From SXOA01 sp046153945 (GTDB lineage: Bacteria > Planctomycetota > Planctomycetia > Pirellulales > Pirellulaceae), in assembly GCA_046153945.1 (NCBI GenBank), contig JBJXFF010000201.1, positions 9,372 through 73,371 of the forward strand: a DNA stretch of 64,000 bases. The letters run 5' to 3'. Both the position numbers and the translations under genes were made by a program. Under the pieces are notes generated by a model. The model saw only the letters and a program-made list of their open reading frames with translations, was not told where the DNA came from and made no database searches. Below, piece after piece: positions 52,801 through 60,597 of the stretch. Every line of letters starts with the position of its first letter. Positions within the stretch are counted from its first letter, which is position 1.

Positions 52801-54207
52801 AGACAACGATTGCAACACCACATGGGCGTTTGTCCCTCCCGCTCCGAATGAATTCACACCTACGTTCCAAGGGCGGCCGGTCGAGGGAAGTGGCGTGGGG
52901 CTGGTGGGAACCTCCAGATGGCTGTTGTCCCAATCGATTTCTGGATTCGGTTCATGGAAGTGCAGGTTCGGCGGGACAATGCCGTGCTGAGCGGTCAAAG
53001 CGGCCTTAATGAAACTGGCAATCCCCGAGGCACCTTCCAAGTGCCCCAAGTTCGTCTTCACCGAGCCCATCAAGCACCGCTCACCCTCCGCGCGATTGCG
53101 GCCGAGGACGGCACCCAAAGAGAGGCTTTCGACGGGGTCCCCTACGCGGGTCCCCGTGCCGTGGGCTTCGACGAAATTCACAGTAAGTGGATCGATTTCC
53201 GCGTCGGCATAGACCGCTTCCAAAAGCTCAATCTGCGAAACGACGTTGGGGACTGTGAATCCCTCGGGCAGATAGCCATCCTGATTCACGGCCGAGCCGC
53301 GCACCACGGCGTAGATCGCGTCTCCATCGGCCAGCGCTTTGCTGAGCGGCTTGAGAATGACCACTCCCGCTCCTTCGCCGCGAACATAACCATTGGCGGA
53401 GGCGTCAAAAGCTTTGCAATACTGATCCGGATTCAAAAAGCCGGCCTTGGACAACATCATGGACGATTCCGGCCTGAGCATCACGCTGACGCCGCCGGCA
53501 ATCGCCAGGTCCGCTTCCCCCCCCCACAGGCTGCGACAAGCCAGGTGGACCGCCACCAGCGAGCTGGAGCAAGCCGTATCGACCGTAATGCTGGGACCTT
53601 TCAGATTGAAGTCGTAGGAGATGCGGTTCGCCAGCGGCGAAACGGCGGTTCCCATGGCCACATACGGATTGATCTCGTCGCGCTGCTCGCTGGCGGTCTG
53701 CATGCAGAGATAGTCGTACATGAATGACCCGACGAAGACGGACGTCCGCGTGCCGTCGAGCTGGTCACGCCGCAAGCCGGCATCTTCCATCGCTTCATGA
53801 GTCACTTCCAGAAGCAAGCGCTGCTGCGGGTCGATCCGCTGGGCTTCGGTCGGAAAGTACCCAAAGAACTCGGCATCGAACATGTCGACGCCGTCGATGA
53901 AGCCGCCCTTGGCGTTCCGAATGTAGCCTGATTTTTCCGGGTTGGTGTCGTGAAATCGCGAGTGTTTCCAGCGATTCTCCGGCACGCTCCGGATGGCATT
54001 GATCCCGCGGAGCAAAGCGTCCCAGAAAACCGGGGGCGAATTGAGCCCGCCAGGAAGTCGGCAGCCGATGCCGATGACAGCCAGGGGTTCGCGCTGCGGG
54101 GAATTCAAGGGAGGATCTAAATTCCGCGGAGCAAGACTTGATGGCAAGGGAGACTCCTCGCGGATTTTTGGGACAACGAGTGAACCTCGTTCAATCGCCT
54201 TGGGCAC
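46867..54207 (-). CDS. Highly reducing type I polyketide synthase with terminal thioesterase
   Basis: A 2446-aa single-module synthase. Domains and active sites: KS (40-470; C213 in DTACSSS, His in EAHGTGT and KTNLGH), AT (580-890; S669 in GHSIGE), DH (930-1235; H972 in DHQVDGEIVFP, D1144 in LLDACL), a structural KR-like linker, ER (about 1490-1800; SAAGGVGGA nucleotide motif), KR (about 1800-2000; GGASGFGL, Y1952), ACP (S2120 in GLDSLM) and TE (S2280 in GHSYGG). All reducing sites look intact, so like a fatty-acid synthase it can make a saturated chain; one module implies repeated use. No methyltransferase. GTG 54207 follows GGGGAGGT. No phosphopantetheinyl transferase was seen in the window. 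The TE is of the type II-like GrsT form fused in cis. Confidence 0.93.
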   Translation of the reverse strand: MPKAIERGSLVVPKIREESPLPSSLAPRNLDPPLNSPQREPLAVIGIGCRLPGGLNSPPVFWDALLRGINAIRSVPENRWKHSRFHDTNPEKSGYIRNAKGGFIDGVDMFDAEFFGYFPTEAQRIDPQQRLLLEVTHEAMEDAGLRRDQLDGTRTSVFVGSFMYDYLCMQTASEQRDEINPYVAMGTAVSPLANRISYDFNLKGPSITVDTACSSSLVAVHLACRSLWGGEADLAIAGGVSVMLRPESSMMLSKAGFLNPDQYCKAFDASANGYVRGEGAGVVILKPLSKALADGDAIYAVVRGSAVNQDGYLPEGFTVPNVVSQIELLEAVYADAEIDPLTVNFVEAHGTGTRVGDPVESLSLGAVLGRNRAEGERCLMGSVKTNLGHLEGASGIASFIKAALTAQHGIVPPNLHFHEPNPEIDWDNSHLEVPTSPTPLPSTGRPWNVGVNSFGAGGTNAHVVLQSLSSASSGESGHAATKGEVSKSEKLYVLSAAHRDSLRTLALRHADFLSSTEQRLEDIAFSAFTRRSHYPHLLAIVGESSKDIEERLRKYSDGQVDSATLTRTITKKKRPKLAFVFSGQGGQWAGMGRQLMQQEPVFRHWMEEIDAAFQRLAGWSLLVELQKDEQDSRIHDTVVVQPAVMAIQIALVKLYEHYGIRPDGFVGHSIGEVAAGYAAGALTLEQAVQVIFHRSQAQNLASGKGAMLAVGLELEEARALIKGYEGRVSIGAVNGPEMLTLSGDPEPLEQIARMLEGRGVFNRPVRVQVAYHSHHMEPIKEMMREALDDIQGVETFTPLYSTVTGQCESGRHLGPDYWYRNARLPVLFTSALGTMLQHNFDTFVEIGPHPVLVSGSEALFKKLDADAMIAPSMTRREEEVTVFLQSLAQLAARGLQPNTELMFGSGRRYVRLPTYAWQHSRHWFEAPAAAELRRGRFEHPFLKRQTQMVTENGLAVWEATLDPQKFPYLRDHQVDGEIVFPATGHLELAWAVASEQFRHESVFLENLHFDSPLILPANSRHPLEVRLEIVSGEGDYAICTRPADALPESPWSKHSTGRINTVHDRFEKSAASLDEIRQQFRAADVLPVEPFYATIAAAGLGYGEKFRCIQELWHQEHEMLARVRLSDDLVPESQPLAVHPALLDACLHVVFADVHRNGEPDRIYLPYRIERVRFHRRPTQSVWCYVRATRNDKEYLCSDTLLFDEAGELVAEVLGLTCKRLMGAGSHQSDALYEGCYEYRWLPAPRDAELHLRINDYTNAVLIADPSAQVDELVMRLTAEGIRPRVFRISPQRSFDELLADVALDRRTLIVFASGLTMVDPAWNGLDHCPYVPSLMHLAQTLHKREGVSRLCVVTSSAAGVSGDWQLDLGQAILHGMARVINNECPNIPLTVIDLNASSSLEELDALVGELLYIRRDQDESEIAIRGAKRFVRQLIAVDRESAEEMATSEEAGVGGAYRADVSVPGALDQIVFRRTPLAQLGVNDVEIAVQAAALNFKDVMNAMGLLPASAVSGGLACDRLGLEVAGRVLNTGQLVRHVQVGDEVIARVADGFSGRVTTPGHCVAHKPKQLTPSQAAAIPVVYITAWYSLCHLARLQCGETVLIHSAAGGVGGAAIQLAQRAGAKVIVTAGTKEKRAFLRQSGVEHVFDSRSLDFYNHVREVTGGCGVDVVLNSLTGRFITQSLKCLAPFGRFVELGKSDIYRNSKLSLERLGDNVSYFVVDVDRLAMQRPELHRRVMTEVVALFERGELAPHEITEFPISKLPEAMKFMTRAAYHGKIVMNMEEERVRTLPPQSAAFRSDRCYLISGGASGFGLEVAKWMADRGARHLVLLSRSGPKSDADRVAVESMQSQGVQILLAHGDVADRSAIDRLIERIRVELPPLAGVVHGAALLDDASLPKMDMARFQRVFGPKAQGAWNLHAAALAAGVDLDFFLMLSSISSVLGLVGQLNYAAANYFQDSLAEFRRQQGLPATSVNLGVLGSYAGMSKAENDVQDIIGLLASQGMLVMPLADVLGKIEAALIQQATQRMTSRFDWGRFRTAYPHLLRDARFVDHLSDAALSRSNRPRNSSLRSALLELEPGQQQERLQQELSEKLARILDTLPEKLDADASIDNLGLDSLMLTDLQVWITRLLDINVPLIKLLKGPSISTLAADLLSQLESSGTSDIATRQRTSVGSPTFTLADLEGVQILNPWLIRGRGAENSSYRLICFHSMGVGASLFTGFLLNPPEDCDILAIQTPGRENRMGEPVVESLEQLVELIVPQLLPLFDRPVVIWGHSYGGIVASEVIRRLRESHHKEPAHYVVSGTLPPHLVHLLQKRDTLLKAMIADNSPEYLISLSRYVDDPEFIKSILPLMRRDYPLLRGYRYHPNTPLNCPITAFAARQDDMVYRDEIQEWAQHTDGGFELIEFDGDHWFLNRNRERITAILQGIAIHFQQFAEGQVVV

Positions 54208-54429
54208 GCAACCTCCCCACCGTCCGTGGCTCTACAAAATTATCAAGAATCAGCCGAAAGGAGGGGAGATAATCGGACTTCCCTGGGAGAAGTCTATCGT
54301 ATCATCCCAAGTGCCGATTGCAATCGCAACTTGTTTTGCCATCTCGGTGCAAGGATGACACAGGCTACTGATGAAGTAGAAACAGGTTTGGAGGCCCAAA
54401 GAACCGAGTCGGAATAGACCGCCATACAC

Positions 54430-54570
54430 CTATTTCTCGCAGCAGGTCGCATAGGAGCAGCAGACCATCTCGCAGCAGCCGTGGTCCTTGCCGAATGGCG
54501 AAGAGATGCAGCAGGGGCTGCTGTTAGGCGCGATGATGCCAATAACCGGGATCGCGGCTGGAATGCGCAA
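54430..54570 (-). CDS. Possible Cys-rich micropeptide overlapping the toxin gene
   Basis: A 46-codon frame from TTG 54570 to TAG 54430, overlapping the 3' end of the toxin gene in another frame. The C-terminal part has four adjacent Cys pairs: PCCISSPFG, HGCCEM, VCCSYA, TCCEK. The Cys spacing is striking, but no ribosome site or Met start is seen, and coding status is uncertain. It may be metal-binding or disulfide-linked if real; otherwise a frame through GCAGCA-rich DNA. Confidence 0.3.
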   Translation of the reverse strand: MRIPAAIPVIGIIAPNSSPCCISSPFGKDHGCCEMVCCSYATCCEK

Positions 54571-54817
54571 GTGCGGCGATCATAATCTTGTCGGGCAAGA
54601 TACGGTATAAGATGCTATCGGGATATCGGCGCAAATTGTAGTAGCGGTGGCGTTTATCCCCGATGGGAAACGATTCGGGTGCTGCTTCGATCCTTTGCAA
54701 TGCGACTTCCACGGCGGCTTCAAATCCGGCAGCCGCCTGCGGACTCCGCTGGAGATACCAATTCAAGGCATCCGTATAGTCTTCTTCGGCACCACCAAGA
54801 AACAATGCTTCAGCCAC
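54524..54817 (-). CDS. ParE/RelE-type toxin
   Basis: A 97-aa protein of the ParE/RelE toxin fold. Typical pieces are AEEDYTDALNWYLQRSPQAAAGFEAAVE, the strand PIGDKRHRYYNLRRYPDSILYRI and the C-terminal IAALAHSSRDPGYWHHR, a common ending of ParE-like proteins. RelE homologues cut mRNA at the ribosome; ParE types hit gyrase. Sequence cannot decide. The start is GTG 54817, overlapping the antitoxin by 8 nt. A pair with the antitoxin upstream. Confidence 0.8.
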   Translation of the reverse strand: MAEALFLGGAEEDYTDALNWYLQRSPQAAAGFEAAVEVALQRIEAAPESFPIGDKRHRYYNLRRYPDSILYRILPDKIMIAALAHSSRDPGYWHHRA

Positions 54818-55049
54818 GGAGTTTGGCTCCCTGGCGCGCTCGCTCCTTCACTTCTTGCCAAGGTCGAGCCGAAGCGGCACCGGCATCGTATTCCATGCTG
54901 CGGCGCTCCGCCTCAGCCAGCCAGGCGTCGTCAAACGGACGCACACGCCGTTCGTCGAGCACCGAAACAAGCGCGGCCGCGAATGCCAATTGTTCGTCTT
55001 CGGGAAGGGCAAGAGCAGTCTTCAAGAGTTCATCGGCAGCTTGTGACAT
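54810..55049 (-). CDS. Addiction-module antitoxin
   Basis: A 79-aa protein of the putative addiction-module (Unstab_antitox) family. Features: helical N-terminus (AADELLKTALALPEDEQLAFAAAL), then a C-terminal half rich in charge with an Ala-rich stretch (WLAEAERRSMEYDAGAASARPWQEV), the part that wraps a RelE/ParE toxin. It probably represses its own operon. GGAG 7 nt before ATG 55049. Confidence 0.8.
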   Translation of the reverse strand: MSQAADELLKTALALPEDEQLAFAAALVSVLDERRVRPFDDAWLAEAERRSMEYDAGAASARPWQEVKERARQGAKLRG

Positions 55050-55122
55050 GACGTTACTCCGTACTTCAAGTATAGCATTCGCCCTCGGTACGGCGATTCG
55101 GCTGGGTCCGATGGGAGTTTAC

Positions 55123-56541
55123 TCAAGCCTTGTAATTCCACTCCCGAATATCGACAAAGTGCCCGGCGACCGCGGCTGCCGCGGCCATGGCGGGGGAGAC
55201 GAGGTGGGTGCGGCCGTTTTTGCCTTGGCGGCCTTCGAAGTTGCGGTTGCTGGTGCTGGCGCAGCGCTCGCCGGGCTCCAGTTTGTCAGGATTCATTGCC
55301 AGGCACATGCTGCAGCCCGCCTCGCGCCATTCGAAGCCGGCTTCCTTGAAGATTTTATCGAGCCCCTCGGCTTCGGCTTCCTTCTTCACCTGTCCACTGC
55401 CGGGGACGACCATCGCGCTGACGTGACCGGAAACCTTGTGCCCCTTCACGACGGCGGCGGCGGCCCGCAGATCGGCAATTCGTCCATTCGTGCAAGAGCC
55501 GATGAAGACGCGGTTGACGTCCACGCTCGTCAGCGGAACTCCCGGAGTGAGCCCCATATATTCGAGCGCCCGCTCCGCCGTTTTGCGGTCGCTTTCGTCG
55601 GTGATTTCGCTCGGATTGGGGACCTTGGCGGTCACCGGCGCGACCTGGCCGGGATTGGTTCCCCAGGTGACCTGCGGCGAAATATCGGCAGCTTTGAAGA
55701 CGAGGGACTTGTCGTACTTCGCGCCGGCGTCCGTCGGCAGTTCCTTCCAGCGAGCGACGGCTTTGTCGAAGTCGGCCCCCTTGGGGGCGAATTCTCGTCC
55801 CTTCACGTAGTCGTAAGTTGTTTGGTCGGGGGCAATCATGCCGGCCCGCGCGCCCGCTTCGATGGTCATGTTGCAGACGGTCATTCGCTCTTCCATCGTC
55901 AGGCCGCGAACCGCCTCACCCGTGTATTCAATGACATAGCCGGTGCCGCCGTCGGTGGTGATCTGGCCGATGAGGTACAGAATCAAGTCCTTGGCCGTGA
56001 CGCCGCGGGGGAGCTTGCCTTCCACCCGCAGTTCCATCGTCTTGGGCAAATGCTGGAGCAAAGTTTGAGTGGCCAGCACATGTTCGACTTCGCTGGTGCC
56101 GATGCCGAAGGCGAGCGCGCCGAAGGCTCCGTGCGTGGCGGTGTGGCTGTCGCCGCAGACGATGGTCATCCCCGGCTGCGTAAGGCCGAGTTCCGGGCCG
56201 ATGACGTGGACAATCCCCTGCTGGATGCTGTCCATGTCGTAGAGCTTGATGCCGAACTCCTTGCAGTTGTTCCGGAGCGTCTGCACCTGTTGCAGCGAGA
56301 TCGGGTCGGTGATCGGCAGGCTCCGGTCGGTCGTCGGAATGTTGTGGTCCGGCGTCGCCACCGTCAGCCCCGGCCGCCGCACCTTTCGCCCCGCCAGCCG
56401 CAGCCCCTCAAAGGCCTGGGCACTCGTCACTTCGTGGACGAGCTGCAAATCGATATACAGCACCGTCGGCTTGCCGGCGGGAGCGTCAACAACATGGGCG
56501 TCCCAGATCTTCTGGAACATCGTGCGGGGGGAAGCAGGCAT
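55123..56541 (-). CDS. leuC: 3-isopropylmalate dehydratase large subunit
   Basis: A 472-aa aconitase-family enzyme of leucine synthesis. Iron-sulfur Cys residues are in GSCTNGR and AGCSMCLAMN. Other signatures: CGDSHTATHGAFGALAFGIGT, PTTDRSLPI and EWREAGCSM. It acts with LeuD, which is not in the window. ATG 56541 gives the usual length; the frame reaches to 56577. It is convergent with nothing, and lies between the toxin-antitoxin pair and the membrane kinase, so the surrounding genes seem unrelated. Confidence 0.95.
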   Translation of the reverse strand: MPASPRTMFQKIWDAHVVDAPAGKPTVLYIDLQLVHEVTSAQAFEGLRLAGRKVRRPGLTVATPDHNIPTTDRSLPITDPISLQQVQTLRNNCKEFGIKLYDMDSIQQGIVHVIGPELGLTQPGMTIVCGDSHTATHGAFGALAFGIGTSEVEHVLATQTLLQHLPKTMELRVEGKLPRGVTAKDLILYLIGQITTDGGTGYVIEYTGEAVRGLTMEERMTVCNMTIEAGARAGMIAPDQTTYDYVKGREFAPKGADFDKAVARWKELPTDAGAKYDKSLVFKAADISPQVTWGTNPGQVAPVTAKVPNPSEITDESDRKTAERALEYMGLTPGVPLTSVDVNRVFIGSCTNGRIADLRAAAAVVKGHKVSGHVSAMVVPGSGQVKKEAEAEGLDKIFKEAGFEWREAGCSMCLAMNPDKLEPGERCASTSNRNFEGRQGKNGRTHLVSPAMAAAAAVAGHFVDIREWNYKA

Positions 56542-56667
56542 GAGAATAGCGTCGGTCAGAGGCGGGGAACGGCTCATTCGCCGAGATCAACTCGGCAGCC
56601 GCAATGGCTCCATTTTAACGCAAAGTCGCTAAGGCGCTAAGGCACAAAGAATGGGAGAAGTAAGCAG

Positions 56668-56684
56668 ACAAGCTGGCAGCTTGT
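56668..56684. terminator. Weak hairpin after the kinase gene
   Basis: A 7-bp stem ACAAGCT/AGCTTGT with a 3-nt loop directly after the membrane kinase stop codon (56687). No clear U-run, so only a candidate. Left of it, at about 56618-56644, is a tandem-like GTCGCTAAGGCGCTAAGGC motif. Confidence 0.3.
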
Positions 56685-56686
56685 TG

Positions 56687-58429
56687 TTACGAGATGGCCA
56701 TCTCGTTGTCTTTCGCCGTCGTGCTATCCTTTTTCAACCACCAACTCCGGGCGTGGTCGCGGCTCCAGGTGCCGTGGTGTTCGCAGTCTTCGAGGGCGTT
56801 GGCCAATTCGGCGGCGGATTGATAGCGGTCGTCGGGATTTTTGGCCAGGCACCGCATCACGATGGCTTCCAAGTCAAGCGGCACATCCTCCCGATATTGC
56901 GAGAGCGGTGGCACTGGGTCGTGGGCGTGGCTGATGAGGACCTTGATTGGCTTTTCATCTTCAAAGGGGGCATGGCCGGAGAGCAGGTAGTACAGGACTC
57001 CCCCGAGCGAATAAATGTCGCTTCGTGGGTCCGGCTCCTTGTCGCCGGCAGCTTGTTCCGGAGACATGTAGAGCGGCGAGCCGGTGATCGTGCCGTCAGC
57101 AGTTAGCTGAGCCGTGTCTAAATCCGAAAGCGGCTTGGCAAGGCCGAAGTCGAGAAGCTTGGCCACGTCGTAGAACCCGCCCCGCACCGCGGCGAACAGG
57201 TTCGCCGGCTTGAGGTCGCGGTGGAGCAGTCCCAGCTCGTGGGCTTCCTGCAAGGCATCGCAGGCCTGCCGCACCAGGTGGATAGCCCTGGCGGCTGGCA
57301 TCGGGCCGAACCGTTTCACGATTTCGGCGAGGTTCATGCCGGGGAGATATTCCATCACGTAATAGAACGTCCCGTCCTCGGCCCGGCCGTAGTCGAAAAT
57401 ATCGATGCTGTTCCAGTGCGAAAGCTTGGCGGTGGCCTGCACCTCGCGCTCGAAGCGAGCGAGTACCTTGGGGTCCCCCGCCTTCTCCGGCCGGATCACC
57501 TTGATCGCGCAGGGCCGCTTCATCAATTGATGCTCGGCGAGATACACCTCCCCCATGCCGCCGGAGCCGATCAGCTTCTTGAGCCGATATTGGCCGAGCT
57601 GCTTGGCTTGATACGCCTGCGTCTGCAAACTGTTGATAGTGTAAACGCCAAAGACCGCGCCTACGGAGGCGACCCCCATCACCAGGATCATTTCCACCAG
57701 CGTTCCTGGGTTGATGCTCATGAACTCCAGCAGCCGGCCATTCACAATCATTCCCAGCAAGGTGACGAGAATCGGCAGCGAGCCAATCGTGCCAATGACA
57801 ACCGCCGCTCGCTTCCAAGTATTCGGAATAAAGATGGCGTAGGTATAGATGCAGAGCAGCCAGGCGGGAGCGACGCCGGGGTGAAAGCCGAAGCTGTTCA
57901 CAAAGACGTTGGCCTTGGCAAACTGCATCAGCATGAAAAACGCCGCCGGCACTCCGCAGGCAACGAGCTCCATCAGCCGCAACTGCCAGGTGGCGAAAGC
58001 CTGCTTGGAGCAGAGTGCAAAGCCGATGCAGCCAAGGACGAGCGTGGCGATGATATGCCAAATGAACGTCGGGAGCGCCAGCGGATTGTCCGTCAAATTC
58101 AACGAAAAAATGTGCCAGACCAAAAACACGGCGAACGCGACAAACGTCAGCAGCGAAGCGGACCGAACGCGGGAGCGCAGCAGATTCTGTACTTCACCAG
58201 ATAGTTCTGAGTCGGTCCCTTCCACCAGATGCACTCGGCAGGGCGCATGGCACGAATCTGTCCGGTCCGAAGATGAGTCGGACGGGGCTTCCAGCGTGAT
58301 GTCCGCGGGACCGAGACTGGCTGGCACATGTCTCGCCGTTTTGGACCCGGCTGAACTGTCGTCCAAGGAATCGCTCTCGGCGAAAAGGTGGGCAGGGGGA
58401 AACCGGCGAATGTTACGTTCCTTCATCAT
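56687..58429 (-). CDS. Membrane Ser/Thr protein kinase
   Basis: A 580-aa protein. An acidic/Ser-rich N-terminus (1-85) is followed by about six transmembrane helices (90-275) and a C-terminal protein kinase domain. All Hanks motifs are present: GSGGMGEVYLAEH (glycine loop), CAIKVIRP (Lys), LHRDLKPANLF (catalytic Asp), LDFGLAK and SPLYMSPEQAAGD. This is the reverse of PknB-type proteins, where the kinase comes before the helices. It has no PASTA domain. The helices could sense membrane signals. Start ATG 58429. Confidence 0.9.
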   Translation of the reverse strand: MMKERNIRRFPPAHLFAESDSLDDSSAGSKTARHVPASLGPADITLEAPSDSSSDRTDSCHAPCRVHLVEGTDSELSGEVQNLLRSRVRSASLLTFVAFAVFLVWHIFSLNLTDNPLALPTFIWHIIATLVLGCIGFALCSKQAFATWQLRLMELVACGVPAAFFMLMQFAKANVFVNSFGFHPGVAPAWLLCIYTYAIFIPNTWKRAAVVIGTIGSLPILVTLLGMIVNGRLLEFMSINPGTLVEMILVMGVASVGAVFGVYTINSLQTQAYQAKQLGQYRLKKLIGSGGMGEVYLAEHQLMKRPCAIKVIRPEKAGDPKVLARFEREVQATAKLSHWNSIDIFDYGRAEDGTFYYVMEYLPGMNLAEIVKRFGPMPAARAIHLVRQACDALQEAHELGLLHRDLKPANLFAAVRGGFYDVAKLLDFGLAKPLSDLDTAQLTADGTITGSPLYMSPEQAAGDKEPDPRSDIYSLGGVLYYLLSGHAPFEDEKPIKVLISHAHDPVPPLSQYREDVPLDLEAIVMRCLAKNPDDRYQSAAELANALEDCEHHGTWSRDHARSWWLKKDSTTAKDNEMAIS

Positions 58430-58807
58430 ACCCGGTTCGCTTTCCCGCGCCTATTCTTGGCATTTCAACCCGTAAAACAGCCGTCATTTGGCTCGCCGCA
58501 CGCCAACTGGACACTTAACAGTCGCCCCAGTCAGGAAAAAATCTCGCGCTCTAAGGGGTGCATCAGCCGGACAGCCCATGGAGGCCGACAACGCACCTTC
58601 GGTTCGCGAAGTCGTAATCCCATAATCTGGACGGTCGAGCCGCAAGAAAGGTTCTGTAACGCGGATGTATTTAGGAAAGGTTTCGCCACCGGTGTAAATT
58701 GCCCCATTTGAAGAATCGCCCGAAGATGTTGGGGTCCTAGAGATTACGTCCCCTTCGTTGCGGTTAGAATGAGCGTTGTAGTGGCCTCCTCTCCTCCGCC
58801 AATCCCC
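58430..58807. other. Intergenic region between the membrane kinase and nadB
   Basis: A 378-bp stretch between divergent genes. Nothing was recognised beyond an AT-richer segment near the nadB start and no terminator. Frames here, such as the minus one extending into nadB, look spurious. Confidence 0.4.
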
Positions 58808-60454
58808 ATGTCTATTCTTACCCCCCGTTACCTGGTTCCGTTTCATCCCCGCTTTCTGCCGCACTATTTCGCGGATGTGTTGATCATCGGCGGCGGGCTG
58901 GCGGGGCTGCGGGCGGCCAATGCGCTCGATCCGCGGCTGTCGGCACTGGTGGTGACGAAGGACGCGATTCAACAGTCCAACAGCAACTATGCGCAGGGGG
59001 GAATCGCCGGAGTCTTGGACCCGGAGGACAATTTCGAAGAGCACATCGCCGACACGCTGGTGGCGGGTGGGACGCTCTGCGACGAAGCGGTTGTCGATAT
59101 GGTTATCCGCGAAGCCCCCCACCGGATTAACGAACTGATTGAGTGGGGAACCCATTTTGACGAAAAAGGAGGACACATCACGCTCGGCCGCGAAGGGGGC
59201 CACAGCCGGCACCGAATTGTGCATGCACTGGGGGACATGACCGGCAAGGAAGTGATGCGGGCTGTCATCGCCCACACGCAGCAGCTCTCCAACGTCCGAA
59301 TTTGGGAACGCTCCTTCACGCTCGATCTGCTCACGCACGAAGGAGCTTGCCGCGGGGCGATTGTGACCAACCAGCACGGGGAAAAAACTCTCGTCTGGGC
59401 GCGCCAGACGATTCTGACCACCGGCGGCGCGGGACAGATTTATCGCGAGTCCACCAATCCACCCGTCGCCACGGCCGATGGGCACGCGATGGCCTACCGC
59501 GCCGGGGCCGAGATGCGGGACATGGAGTTCATGCAATTCCACCCCACGGTCCTCTACATCGCCGGCGGCAGCAGAAGCCTCATCACCGAGGCGATCCGCG
59601 GCGAAGGGGGACGGCTGGTGGACAAAGATGGCGTTCGCTTCATGTCCGCCTACGACCCGCGGCTGGAGCTCGCCCCGCGCGACGTTGTGAGCCAGGCCAT
59701 CGTCAGCCAGATGGAGAAGACGCGGCACCCCTGCGTCTATCTTGACGTCACGCACCTCGATGCCACCTTCGTCAAGCAGCGGTTCCCCGGCATTGCAGCC
59801 GCCTGCCAGCAGTTCGGCATCGACATCACCAAGGACCGCATTCCCGTCCGTCCCGGCGCTCACTATATGATCGGCGGCGTGAAAGTGGACCTGATCGGCC
59901 GCACCAGCATCCCCCGTCTCTGGGCGGCGGGGGAAGTCACCTCCAGTGGGCTGCACGGGGCCAATCGCCTCGCTTCCAATAGCTTGCTGGAAGGCTTGGT
60001 CTACGGCGCTCACGCGGGAGAAGGAGCTTCGCAGGCCGCCCTGGAGTTGCTGCCCAAAGAGAATCTGCATTCCGTTCCGCCATTGGATAACGGGGCCGTC
60101 TCACCCTCCGTAGAGCCTCTCGACGTGGCCGACATCCGCAACTCGCTCAAGGCCCTGATGTGGCGTGCCGCGGGGGTCCGCCGCAGCAAGGGGCTCCTCG
60201 AAGAAGCGCTCGCCACGGTCGATCAATGGCGGCGCTACGTCCTGGTCCGCCAATTCGAGGACGCCGCCGGCTGGGAACTGCAAAACATGCTGGCCGTCTC
60301 GCGGATCATGATCGAAGCGGCCCTCGCCCGAGAAGAATCCCGCGGCGTCCACCTGCGAACCGACTTTCCTAAAATGGATGACGACCATTGGAACCGGCAC
60401 TTGTGGTTTGTGCGGGACGATGCGCTGGGTGTGGAACGGTCCGGTATTGCTTGA
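58808..60454 (+). CDS. nadB: L-aspartate oxidase
   Basis: A 548-aa FAD enzyme that oxidises L-aspartate to iminoaspartate for NAD synthesis. Signatures: DVLIIGGGLAGLRAAN, SNSNYAQGGIAGV, REGGHSRHRIVHALGD, MQFHPTVLYI, GEGGRLVD and GAHYMIGGVKVD. Also fits the fumarate-reductase/succinate-dehydrogenase flavoprotein fold, but the gene order and short C-terminus favour NadB. The start is unclear: ATG 58808 gives the conserved PRYLVPFHP opening; ATG 58769 adds 13 Ser/Pro-rich residues. The next gene with a clear family is GNAT at 60715. Confidence 0.93.
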   Translation: MSILTPRYLVPFHPRFLPHYFADVLIIGGGLAGLRAANALDPRLSALVVTKDAIQQSNSNYAQGGIAGVLDPEDNFEEHIADTLVAGGTLCDEAVVDMVIREAPHRINELIEWGTHFDEKGGHITLGREGGHSRHRIVHALGDMTGKEVMRAVIAHTQQLSNVRIWERSFTLDLLTHEGACRGAIVTNQHGEKTLVWARQTILTTGGAGQIYRESTNPPVATADGHAMAYRAGAEMRDMEFMQFHPTVLYIAGGSRSLITEAIRGEGGRLVDKDGVRFMSAYDPRLELAPRDVVSQAIVSQMEKTRHPCVYLDVTHLDATFVKQRFPGIAAACQQFGIDITKDRIPVRPGAHYMIGGVKVDLIGRTSIPRLWAAGEVTSSGLHGANRLASNSLLEGLVYGAHAGEGASQAALELLPKENLHSVPPLDNGAVSPSVEPLDVADIRNSLKALMWRAAGVRRSKGLLEEALATVDQWRRYVLVRQFEDAAGWELQNMLAVSRIMIEAALAREESRGVHLRTDFPKMDDDHWNRHLWFVRDDALGVERSGIA

Positions 60455-60597
60455 CGTCGCGGCATTCCGCCCTGCCACTGGCCTCGGCACTCGCTGACAA
60501 GCCGTGGGGCCGTTTTTCTAGAGGGAATATCGCTACGGCTCGTCGGCCAGTGGCACACCTTCACCAGAAACTATGGTTTCGCTTGCTTGCGCCGCAG

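Noticed and set aside
46867..54207. A methyltransferase domain in the DH-ER linker of the PKS
   Set aside because: The linker has no SAM-binding GxGxG motif; it fits the structural KR-like subdomain that precedes ER.
40115..58517. Direct repeat AACTGGACACTTA at 40115-40127 and 58505-58517, flanking the PKS region
   Set aside because: In 64 kb about 30 chance 13-mer pairs are expected, so it is not evidence for an island boundary.
58484..60070. 528-aa minus-strand frame across nadB
   Set aside because: NadB on the plus strand has full FAD motifs; the minus frame has no family features.
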